Shown here: positions 46,396 through 56,917 of the stretch, in pieces | Numbering within the stretch: the first letter of the stretch is position 1 | Layout: each line of letters starts with the position of its first letter | DNA from: Galerina marginata | Taxonomy: Eukaryota > Basidiomycota > Agaricomycetes > Agaricales > Galerinaceae | Direction: 5' to 3' | Assembly: GCA_023014335.1 (NCBI GenBank) | Contig: JAECYW010000003.1 | Location: forward strand, 558,001 to 622,000 | Length of the DNA stretch: 64,000 nucleotides | Made by a program: the position numbers and the translations under genes | Notes under the pieces: generated by a model | What the model was told of the DNA's origin: nothing | The model's database searches: none | Seen by the model: only the letters and a program-made list of their open reading frames with translations

Positions 46396-49300
46396 GCCTT
46401 AAACATTTAAGGCTTGCTTAAATACATTCTAAAGTTAGCTATCCAATCCCTATTTATCACCGTATATATTGTGGACAGTACTTAGTACTTTTCCTTTGTG
46501 GTCGACTTGAGACCGAATAAACTGTCATTACACGTACTTGAACGCAGACCTCGAAATCCGGATACCTAACGACTTACCCTCCTTCCGCGCTGCGCTCCCT
46601 TTAAATTACCCCTCACTCTTTCTTGTCTGGAAATTTGGTCTCAGTGTTGCACCTGCACGCACACGCACAACCAAAAGTTTCATGCAGTAGGCCCAGATTT
46701 TTTTCCAATGCCAGCAAAGACTCGGGCCAAGGGGGTGTCGGGAAAAAATCTCGTTCCTTCAAATTATTCGGTTGAATTACGGCGCTTGATCTGCTCACTT
46801 GCGACGGGGATACAACTTGAATCGGCGTGGTGTGCCGGGTTCAGGTCCGTCGATCGTGATGATCCGCGTCATCATTTCACTGTCAGGGTCCGTGCGAACA
46901 CTCGTAAATTCCCATCATCCGCCGCCGTTTTCTTTCTTCCCCTTTCCCCCTTGTCCGAGTCGTCTCGTCACAGTGCATTCACCAAGGAACTCGCTTATGG
47001 ACTCCAGATCATCAACCTTTCGTTATTCTCTCTGTACCTCGCCTTATGGCGCAAACGATTTAAATTCTAGGCGGTTTTCGAGCAGGCTCTCTCAACGACC
47101 GCGAGTTTCTTTGCCTGAAAGTTGATGTTGGAATTCTGAGCAAGTATCCGTCTGTGTTAGCATCTTTATTCACCATAATTGACATTTTTTGGTATATTTC
47201 CAGGTCCCACAAATACTTCGCTTAACCAGCAGTGAAGCCAGTGGAAACAGCAATCGTTTCTTCTCTGAGTGACTTATCTACCTACGTAAGTCTTCATTCA
47301 AAATCCCTGTCGTTTCATTGACGCAGCGCTAATAGTGTTCCTTCATCCAGATAGCCAGTCTGTTATCTACCCCTCAAGTCCCGACCTTCTTTCCTGGGTG
47401 TAAGGTCTATCCTATTTGCGTCGGTATTTGGAGTCCCTTGCTTACCTTCTGGCCTGATTTATGATAGTGCATAACGACCCAATGACCAACGCAAGTTAAC
47501 GACCACCGCCCTCGCCCGTTGTCTCTCGTTTGAACCCTCGATGAGCGTCGCTTCTGGCCTCGACTTCATACTTAGAGAGTCGACAAGGCCAGCCCAGCAC
47601 TGTTAACCCTGACCCCCTTTCCTGGACCCTAGTCCTTTTCTCTCAAGTTTTTTGCATGATCCCACTTTCGTGGTGCGCGTCCGGCATAAGACAGGCTGTC
47701 ACTCTCATGTTGTGTGTCGCTTAATCGAGGACAGGTCAGAAGGACTGGCCTATTTACGACCACGACAGCCTCTCTCCCATCCATCACCAGTGCATATCTT
47801 TCGTTCTACCTCACCCCCCCCCCCCCTTCCTACCCCTACGACTCTTCTCCCCTGCCCTCTATAACGGCGTTCAGCTTTTCCATTCTATATCACCCTCGTA
47901 ATCAGGTCATCTTCCGAGTTTGGCCGTCGTCGTCTTCATCCTCGAAACTGCGACACCCATCCCTCGCATCGCTGCATCGACCGTTTTCTTCTTCGCCATT
48001 TGTTATCGTTACCCTAACCACCCAGTGGACTGGTTCGAGTCCAAGACGTAGGCTTCGTCGTCCTAGCCCAGGAGCAGGCTGGCCGCATCATTCATACTAG
48101 AAAGCGGGTCGTCCTTCGTTTAGGAGCTCACCTACCCGATCAACATGGTTCTTGATGGCGCCTGAACCCTCGTGCATCACGATTATCGTCTGGTGAAGTG
48201 ACTTACCATATCTACGACGTATGTATGCGCTGCTCATAGCCCCTCTATATACGTTTATTTACTCATTGTTCGTTGTTTATTTATACTTCTCGCAGTTGGT
48301 GGAAGAGGAGAGAAATTCAATCGTTCTTACTGGGGTATCCGCGACTGCGATCATTTTTTTATCCAAGTGTGTCCTTTCGACGAAGATCGGCTATGTACTC
48401 TCGACTTGAGCCTCAGGATTCCGTCTCACCCCTCCATCTTATTAGCAGCCGCGCATGTGGGCTTCAGCTCGGACTCGCGCTCAAGCTCGCATCCGAGCAT
48501 TTAGCATTCCTTTTTCTGTGTTTAATTCTGACCGCATACAATGTCTTATGTTTATTCAGTGGAATTGCGCTTTCTAAATGCTTCTCTGATGCTGGTTTAT
48601 ACTTGAGTCAAAGCGCGACTAATATCCAGGACGAGTACCTTCTCGGCCCTGCCAAGGTCTCTCTTGATCCTACAGGAATTAGAACACAATGTAGTTACCA
48701 ACTTTACCGGATAGAAGAGAGTGTGATCTTCCGTCGTTTCGCAGTCCGTTCCTTTTCCTTATTCGAGACTGTAGTCCAGACCTTGTGACAGTCGATGATT
48801 AGAGGTCTTAGTGATGGGAAAATTGGTCATTTCCAGGGACCTCGGAAGCAAATCTGTGCACTTTGGGTGCCCAGGGTTTTCCCTACCAGAGTCGAAAAAT
48901 CTGGCCAGGGTTTTCCTAATCCGGACAATTTTTTCGCGCTCACTTCTCATCTCGCTTCCATCACTTTATCACCTTTCGCTCACGCTTCGATCTGTTCTTT
49001 TGTGCTTAGGACTCGACCGTGACTCCCTCTTTGGCTCTGGCGGCTTAGCTGCCTTACGCGCTCACCTATTTCTCATGGAAATGAGTTCCTTTCAAGCATC
49101 CCGAAAGCCTGACCATTGAGCAAACTTATGGTAAGTCAATCCACTCCCTTATCTGTTGAACCATTGATTCACCAATTACCAGCTTCTAGATCTGTGTACT
49201 CTGCGATGTTCAAGCGTCTGATTTCTCATAGATACCTTTGCTGCTCGTGAACTTGAACGAAAAGGTTGGGGTCAACGGATGGTTGGATTGATCAAAGGTA

Positions 49301-49427
49301 CGAGGTGACATTTTTTTGCAACTGTAGATAACTATGTTTGTTCAGTTTACTGCACCTGAACTAATACCCGTTCCCTGAAGCCGTTAATAATGCACGATGC
49401 TGCCCTCTCACCTCCTCGTATGTTTGG
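46396..49427. other. 3-kb stretch without a resolved gene
   Basis: CT-rich on the plus strand, with an 11-nt C run near 47816. Hydrophobic frames at 48221-48788 (for example LALKLASEHLAFLFLCLILT) and a short coding-like piece DTFAARELERKGWGQRMVGL near 49233-49295 suggest fragments of spliced or decayed genes, but no chain could be built. CCAGGGTTTTCC occurs twice at about 48872-48915. The end of the nuclease-transposase unit may lie here but was not found. Confidence 0.3.
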
Positions 49428-51469
49428 CTAGGTGAGATCAATCACCTCTATGGAATTGTCACGTCTGATTGACGGCTTGGTCTCCTTTAGGTTGGGGGCT
49501 ATCGCAGAACTATCCCCGGTAACACTGGCAGATCGCTCTTGCTCGGTAAGGTCAATAAAGCCTTCAGAAGTTCCCATGCCAGCTGACGGTTTTGACGCCA
49601 TAAAGTTGACAACATCCACGGGAACTCCTTCGCAAGTTAACGAATCGTGCGCCATGGCCGTATAGGCGCCAACATGCTGCACCGCTTCGGGGGAAAGACT
49701 CGCATTGCTCTGATCCTGCCGGATCCGCTTTCGGAGTGGCTTTCCCGATGACTCTGTCTCTTGATTATGGGCAATGGCATCGACAGCCTTTTTCTTCGAT
49801 CCAGCCATCCCTGTATCTTTGGACAAAGTGGGCATATTAAGGCTTGTGGTATGTCGTTTTTTGCGTTTACTGGTGGGCTCTTTTGTCTGAATAACATTTG
49901 CGGGAAGAAAGTCATCCGAAGCCCAGACACCAAGTGGTTCAAGTTGGTCGGTGCTGTATCCTCGGCCCATCAAGTGGATGAAGGTTTCGACTGAAATCAT
50001 CAGCTTGGGTTGGAGGCCCAATGCACTGAACTGTCCCTTTCGAGTCTTTCGGCCAGCCGACAACACTTTCGCCTGGACATTCGGGGTCGCTAGTACTTTA
50101 TTTTTGGGATCGTAAAAGAGGAGCGGCTATTGGTTTCAATGAGTACTAAATATTTCATACCATGTATTACAGCGTCACTTACAGAGAATAACATTTGTGC
50201 AAATATCCCTTCCCACAGGTGGCTGCGTAACTTATCCTTCAGCACGGCCTCGTCTTTCCACCCAAAATTATCATGGCAAAATTGTGCTATCTTGGCAATG
50301 GAAGGCTCGCGTGTTTTCCAATCGTTTTGAGATGGGATCTTTTGGGTGCTAGACCATGAAGTGAGTGGTTTACTGTAAAGGTCAAGAATTTTCTGATGAG
50401 GGAAATTGTTAGGAAATTGAGCAGCGAGGCTTGGATAATGAGCGCCGAGTTTCCCTTGTATGTTTTCCCTCAGCTCTGCGCAAATTTGATCCCGAAGACG
50501 AGGCAAAAAAATGTCTGAGTCTTCATTCCTTTGAATGGCTTCAAGTAACTGATCCCCGAATCCGCATCTTGCCAGTCCGAGCGCAACAATACGACCACAG
50601 CCACGAACACCGTCTTCATAATCGCCTCCACTGAGCAATGCAAAGAGGAGCAGTCCACCCAATGTCAACGAAAGCTGGCGGTCAACAGAATTTAAAGTAT
50701 AAAGAACCATTTCGTCGTCGTAGGTAGTTTTGCCCTGTTTTGGTATGCTAAATTGAAACGTGAACATCACAAAGATGGACAGTGAAACTTTAATTGCCTT
50801 CGAAGAATGACTGGAGCACCGAATACGAGTATATCACTGTCACTTGTGATAACTCCGTCGATGAGTCCTTGATGATTGAGTTGCGCCAATTCTGCTTCTG
50901 CTTCTCCCGGTGCCTTTTAAGTTTATCATCATCAGATAAATGTTATGGTAGTTGTTTCCAATCCAAAGCACCTTGTAGTGATAGTATCCGAAATCTGTAA
51001 CCAGCTCGATGGCCTGAGCAGTCCACCATATTTCCTTGTCAATCACTTTGACTCCACGCTTGATTCCAGGCCGACCACTCCCATCCAAAATAAAGATGAG
51101 TGTAGCTGCTCCTTTCCGCAAACCACATAGTTTACTGAAAAAAATACGGACAGCTCCGCCTTGAAACTGACCGTGTACACCTGCTGCCAAGGTTGCAGCG
51201 GTGCACTCGCACATCATAGCTCTGGGTAAATCTTTTAGTTGAGATGATACAAACCACAGAAATACGCACCTCATATCAACACCTAGAATAAGATTCCTGT
51301 TTTCTGTGTTCTTTTTCTGGACAGCTTCTCTTGTAGTAAACGCACGGAATGAAACTCGTTCTGCGGTAGGCTTGACAGTCTTTGTTAATATAAGAAGAAA
51401 TGAGTACCCCTTCTTTGGTATAAATACGAATGAAATATTATTTACCTCCCACAATCCAGTAATGCCCAT
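49428..51469 (-). CDS. GEN1/XPG-family structure-specific nuclease with SUMO-interaction-like tail
   Basis: Six exons (51469-51446, 51379-51270, 51221-50972, 50913-50789, 50747-50183, 50126-49428) give 590 residues. The family (FEN1, XPG, GEN1/Yen1) cuts branched DNA with two metal ions. Seen: N-terminal MGITGLWE start; metal-ligand region [25 protein letters not shown] (the conserved F-D-G of the N domain); XPG-I acidic motif [13 protein letters not shown] then [14 protein letters not shown]; helix-hairpin-helix [20 protein letters not shown] then [17 protein letters not shown], which is GEN1/Yen1-like rather than FEN1-like. The C-terminal third is basic and disordered, ending with FIDLTEQE and IEVIDLT, matching SUMO-interaction motifs. 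All acidic residues needed for catalysis seem present. It lies on the same strand as, and 166 bp downstream of, the transposase gene. Confidence 0.85.
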
Positions 51470-51635
51470 TGAAATAATGTTTGTAGAGGTGAAGGTTTGG
51501 TCTAAGGGACTGAGACATGATTGTGATAATGTCGCTTGATAGTGTCACTTGGTTTGGTTGACGGCAAATGCTATTCAAGAGTAGACTACAATTATTAACA
51601 AGGACATATTTACTACTACTAATATGGATCTATAT

Positions 51636-54600
51636 CTACTCCAAACAACCAATTCGTAAGTACTTTATGCTGTCAATTTCAACCAGCAGAGAAGAAGAAG
51701 CGGCAGCCTGTTCTGCTGGAATTTCGAGGTCATACAAGCGGAAGAGCGACTGGCCAGTCTCTATGCGAATGCGTGATGCGAGTAAACGAGAGAAGGCTTC
51801 ATCCTCCATTGAATATTCACCCTCGGTTACAGCACGGTCAACCACTTTGTCGTAGAGTTGACGAATCATCGACAGGAAGGAGAGTGGATGGAAATGTGTA
51901 CCACTCGTGAAAATACCAGCAGGTTGCGGCCAATCAGGTAGCGGACCGTCATTAGAATCGACCTTTGCCTTCTGGCGAACACCATCTGAGCAATACCCTT
52001 TCTTGTGGTTCTCAACAGACCCTGTGGGTCCTGGGTACATGATGGTTTTGCAGCGAGAGCACGCCGCAGCCTTTCGCTAAATAATTTTCATAAGAATGAG
52101 AACACAACGAGTTGGGGAAGACTGGACTTACTACTAACTTCCCTGCAGCAGCAGCAGGTAGCGTATTGGATGCCAAAGATTCCGACTTCACAAGTGAGAC
52201 CGCATGGCAATGTTTTTGCCAAAAGTGGTCAGTTTTACTCTGACGTGCTATCAACACAAATCAGTTCTCGAGTTCATAGACTAACACTTGTCAACTTACA
52301 GACAAAGTCATTTGTAGCCAGCCGCTTGGCAATTCTTGGTTCAACTTCAGCGAGCTTGTCAATTAACGCACGAGGGTTCTTCTTGACCGCTTCAGGTAAG
52401 CCTTTTGCCGCTCGATCCTTTGCCAGCGCCTCGTTAAAAAGTTTAGTGGCGGCGACCCACTTCTGCGAATTCATTGTAAATGATGACCACTGATGAGTTG
52501 AGCGCATATCCATGAACAAGAAGAATTCCTCGCCACGCTCGACAACTAAGCTGCGAGGGTTGATGGTGGTGCCGGCAGAAAAAATAATCTCGGAGCGTGT
52601 GAGTCGTGAGTGTAAAGGAAGGGGCAGCTGGGTGTTGAGAGAAGTAATGGATGCATTTGCATGCGTGGTTGGCACCTTTTTAGGAAATAAACGAGGTTTC
52701 TTGAATTTGAAAAGGCCTTGATCTGCGGATTCAGTAGCATCCACGTCGTCGGGTACTGCACAATCAACATCCATCTAAAATATAAGTCAGTCCAACCATT
52801 CAAAGGCTTATGGAAAGTACTAACCACTTCATCTACTTCTGGTGAGCTCGGTAAGTCGTCGAGTAGCTGCTCTGAGTTTCCGATGCAAACTCTCTTTCTT
52901 GGAGGTTCAGGAGAATCGCCTTCCAAGGCGATTTGTGATGCTTTTCGCTTTGACTCCAAATCCATCCCAGAGCCGACACCACCTCTTGCAGCTTGCAGAT
53001 GGCCATTCTCTCTACCAGAAGGTTGAGCGGTGACAGAAAGCAGGCTGGGATCAATATTAAATTGAGTTGAAAGATCCTCGTCATGGCCTTCATCCAATGT
53101 ACGCCGTGAAAGTTCTTGCAGAATGGGGTCGTCGGTGTCTTCAAGTTCTTCTTTAATTTCTAGAAGTCCGCCAAACGATTCGGTGTGATCGGATGGAACT
53201 AATCCAAAAACCTCATTCGTTTCAACATCTTGGAACGTCGGCAATGGAGAAAGAGTGTCCTTCACAGATTGCAGTTGTCGGTCAAGCAGCGAGTTGAATG
53301 AAACAGCCAGGTGTTTGATGAGGTTTACGTGGTGGCAGCCGGACGAAAATTTGATCAGAAGGTCTGTTGATGATGACTGCCTTCGTTGTTCCTGGTGCGC
53401 AAGAAAGACCCGGATGTTTCGCCGCAAGACAAAGTCATGAGCAAGTGCCGCATACATCTCGATTCCGCTTGGCTGAGCTCGTTGCAGGGAGTTCCAACCT
53501 TTATGCGAGCCTTCGATTCGGCTGCCGTCTGAGGCAACGTCTTGGCGAAACCGAGCTAAGCAGCCTTTCCTGACATGTGCGAGTTGGTCTGCATGCATCT
53601 GAGCTCAATGATATATTAATTATATTTGACCAGAAGAATTGAATTCACAAACCTTCGGTGCCGCCGCTGACCAAACAGAACCCTTTAGAGACCATTTCTC
53701 GTACGCCGCACAGAGCCGGTTCTCTTGCTCTTCCTTGGGCCAATATTTCGCAAGACGACCATTTCCAGAACCTGATTCCAGTATTGCGTCACGTATATCT
53801 TGGGCAACTTCACTGCGATGTGGATTTTTTGTGCCATTACTGACAGTAGTAAGGTATCTATAGTGTTGTTAGCTCAAACTTTAAAGCCTGAAAAGAAACC
53901 TACCTCATCATAAAATGGTACACATCAAGAACAATCTGAATTGTCGGGATGGCGTCAGTTACGGACCGTCGAATTTGGCAGCAGTTGTCAGCAACGAGAA
54001 TCTCGGGCAGGGCAATTCCAAGAGCTTTACATCTTTCGGTGTACTGCTCAAGGAGTTCGCGGATTTCTGCCGGTGACTGGCTTTGACAGAATCGCTGATT
54101 TGAGGTTGTGGTTGGTGTGAAGGTGAGTGTGGGAGATTAGATTAGATACGTACCCATGCGAGAATTTCGTTCAACTCGTTGATTACGCTTAATATCCCAC
54201 CTTTCATCAACTTCACTCTTGTTTTGTTCGTGTCAATAACAACCGCCTTTGCTGCCGACTTGAATGTATTGTCGAGCGACAGTGCGATGCCTGACTCGAT
54301 TTATGTAAGTTTTTAAATCTCAACAGCGCATGTGGATTGATTGTTCTGACCTGTCCGTGTTTTGCAGTAAGAAGTAGACTCGCCTTTGCGAGTTTTCTTG
54401 ACGAACTCCAGATAGATATCGGTGATCATATCGTGAGTGATACAGTTATCATTGTATCCATCTGGATCATCCCACCCCGAGAATTTCTGCAGGGCAAGAG
54501 GTTGAAATATGTTCTGCTTTCTGGCCGCAAATGCAGAAAGGAACTCAAGCATCTGCTGATGGTACTCAAGTAGATGGAGTTCTGGAGAAATCTGTAAGCA

Positions 54601-55579
54601 TTTAGGGCATAATATAAGAAGAATAACTCACGTTTTATGTGCTCTTCCAGCCCTGCAGATGTCGTGGATGGACGTATTTCAGTAATCAGGTCAAACAGCT
54701 CATGGGTCACTGCTGAACGGCTCATAAAGTATGGAACAGTTCCTATCGTAGCCCATCACGCCAGTGAGTTTTTTGTTTTGTTTCCGAAAGGTGGAATTAA
54801 ACTGACTGGGAATCTTCCAGTGCTCCCATTTTTCCCAGAAAAACTTGTTTGTTGTAGCAAAACACGATTTTTTCTCTTTTTCATTTGACCCACCCTTCCC
54901 ATATTTCGCTTGGCAGGGCTTACAGCGAAGTTGATATCCGAGCGCTCGTTCCTCGCGATGCAGACCATGAACCTCACGAGGACCCGTTGCTGTCCATCCA
55001 TCCCAAAGGACGTCCTTCGAATCACACTGCGGGCATTGTGTCAATTCCAAACCGGGATAATAGACAGGGTGGATGACTGTCAACGGCTTGATGTAGGCTG
55101 TATCCGGTAAGATATTTGGTTGCACTTCACGCTTTGCTAGGTGATAATATGTCGGCGGTAGGAAACGCGGGCCTAAAAGAGGTATATCCTTCTTGAGAGG
55201 CGGTGATGCAGTACGTGCACCTGCATTGCCATGAACCGAGGTTTCGCGATGAATATAATTGACATATTCAACAACCGCAGCCTCCCACTGTAATTGAAGG
55301 GCATGCTTTGACTGGTTCTCCCGATTCTTCTTCCAGCTCTCTACCCGATGCAAGACCTGCAGCAGAACTCGGTAAGCTGGCCTTCCACCAAACTCTTTTG
55401 GAACATACTTTCTGATTCCACTCCCTCTCAAACAGTTTTCTTTCTGACACGCTGCTCTGCAGGTTCTTCAAAACATTTCGGATAAAAACAGGCTCAAAAA
55501 CGTCTCCTGAGACTGGCATTAAGAAAACAGTATGGGGGGATAAAGCAGGGAGGTTGTCCCCTTCGGCTCTACGTGTCAT
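51636..55579 (-). CDS. DDE transposase with DUF6729-like zinc ribbon and C-terminal zinc cluster
   Basis: Intron-rich transposase, transcribed on the minus strand. After an unresolved 5' part come YVPKEFGGRPAYRVLLQVLH, a zinc ribbon (CPQC about 55030, LRCKPC about 54925) in a DUF6729-like context, then PYFMSRSAVTHELFDLI after a 64-nt intron (54743-54806). The RNase-H-like core follows: SLDNTFKSAAKAVVIDT (about 54275), LVADNCCQIRRSVTDAIP (about 53990), IVLDVYHFMMRYL (about 53925) and DGSRIEGSHKGWNSLQR (about 53510), giving D-D-E with a DxxH motif after the second D. A linker with a KRKASQ/PRKRV basic patch leads to a C-terminal C-x2-C...H-x4-C cluster (ACSRCKTIMYP, HKKGYC), PLPDWPQPAGIFTSGT and LFRLYDLEIP, ending at 51636. 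No stop or frameshift was found in resolved exons. Near 55440 the reading must change frame, probably by an unplaced intron. Superfamily not assigned. Confidence 0.85.
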
Positions 55580-55870
55580 ATTCTCCCTAGTCAATCATTA
55601 ATTCACTTCCCGATCACTTCATTCTTTATTTCTTTGCCTAACCTTCCAACTTTCCGAGCAGCAATAGACTACAAATAATTTATTTTTGAGGTATTGAGAA
55701 AAAATCGAGTGAAAACCTTATGAGATTACAAGTTATCGCAGATGAACACCAGATACAGTGGTACACAAGAAAGAATGTACACAAGAAAGAATGTGCAGAC
55801 GGAACAGAGAATGAGGCACCAAAATGAAGGATACATGGCAATGCATAAAGATAAAATTTATCTAGTGCAC

Positions 55871-56442
55871 CTAATTGGATTCTTCGTCGAGTTTGGGTTG
55901 CTCAGCTGAGAAACCATTAACGAGGACCTAGCCAAACAATTTGGAAGATAGATAGATCAGTCACAAATTTATCAGGGATAGAAAGCCGGAGACTTACAAT
56001 AGGTGCTGGGGATGTCGAAGGCGTTGGCGTAAGACAAAGCGGCGGCGAAGAACTGTATTGCAAAGTTGGCGACGACAACTGAGATTGCAAGTGGCTGCGA
56101 GCTCGGTTGTCCATGACCGCCGATGGACCAGCTTCATGACGAGCGGCGGAAGCTTTGAAGTGATCAGCAAAGACTGGAAAGAGAAAGAAATAAACGCACC
56201 GGCATTGACTTCGGCCTCCCGTTGCTCCCTCTGGAGTGCTCTTCGCCGGAACCTCTCGTCTCGAGCCCTTCGTTTGGCTTCGGCAGCTTGATGGGCAGCT
56301 TGATGGGTTTACAATATAAGCACTGAAGATATTAAAAAAACAAGTGCTGACCTTCAATCCTCTGGGTTCTTTCTCGTTTTAAAGCCCGTGCCTGGGCTCG
56401 TTGGACGCAATTGCGCACCTTTTGTGGGATGTTGTGATGCAT
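55871..56442 (-). CDS. Small basic coiled-coil protein next to the transposase
   Basis: Four exons with canonical splice sites. ATG 56442 opens MHHNIPQKVRNCVQRAQARA, followed by LKRERTQRIE + AAHQAAEAKRRARDERFRRR and ALQREQREAEVNA, a long charged helix. A third exon ADHFKASAARHEAGPSAVMD continues into a Ser/Pro-rich region, and the last exon VLVNGFSAEQPKLDEESN ends with TAG at 55873-55871. A further 5' exon ending DAL (donor near 56513) would keep the frame, so the start may lie upstream. Not recognised. Arg-rich heptads suggest nucleic-acid or protein binding (inference). It has the same strand and direction as the transposase and nuclease, about 290 bp upstream of the transposase start, so it could be part of the same unit or an ordinary neighbour. 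Confidence 0.55.
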
Positions 56443-56917
56443 AGAGCGAAGGCAAGATCTAAGAGAGATAGTGATAATGATTAGAAGCGGTGGCTTGAAA
56501 GTAAATTGGGCTGCCTACAGTGCGTCCTGTGCTGGAAATTGTGGGGATTTTCGAGGTCTGTGAAACGCGTCGTGGGTGTTCTTTTACCATGCCGGGTCTC
56601 GAATTTGCAGAGGCTCGATCCCTTCGATCTCGAGAACAGCATGACGAATGACTGTCTGAGGGTGTTTGTGCTCGTCGCACCGGGTTAACGGTTCCGCAGG
56701 GTGGTGCTGGGGTCTTCGTCGAAAGGGCACTGGCTCGAGTCAGTGGTTCGTCTTCGTTGGGTCGGTGTGACGATCAAGTAACAAGCCGTTTTTGGCCATC
56801 ATGTGTCCCACTGGGTCGATATTCGGTCATTCGGTTTTGAAATCGGTCCTTCGGTCAAACTCGGTCCTGGCTACCCGTTTTGGAAATCCCTTGGGATGGC
56901 GAAGCTGCCTAGTGATG

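Noticed and set aside
54700..54810. Apparent frameshift in the transposase near 54720
   Set aside because: A 64-nt intron (54743-54806) joins the frames and restores a family-like PYFMSRSAVTHELF segment.
49422..55937. 12-bp inverted match GTTTGGCTAGGT at 49422-49433 and 55926-55937, looking like terminal repeats of the transposase unit
   Set aside because: The right copy is the splice acceptor region of the coiled-coil gene and the left copy covers the stop codon of the nuclease. Similarity does not extend and no target duplication flanks them.
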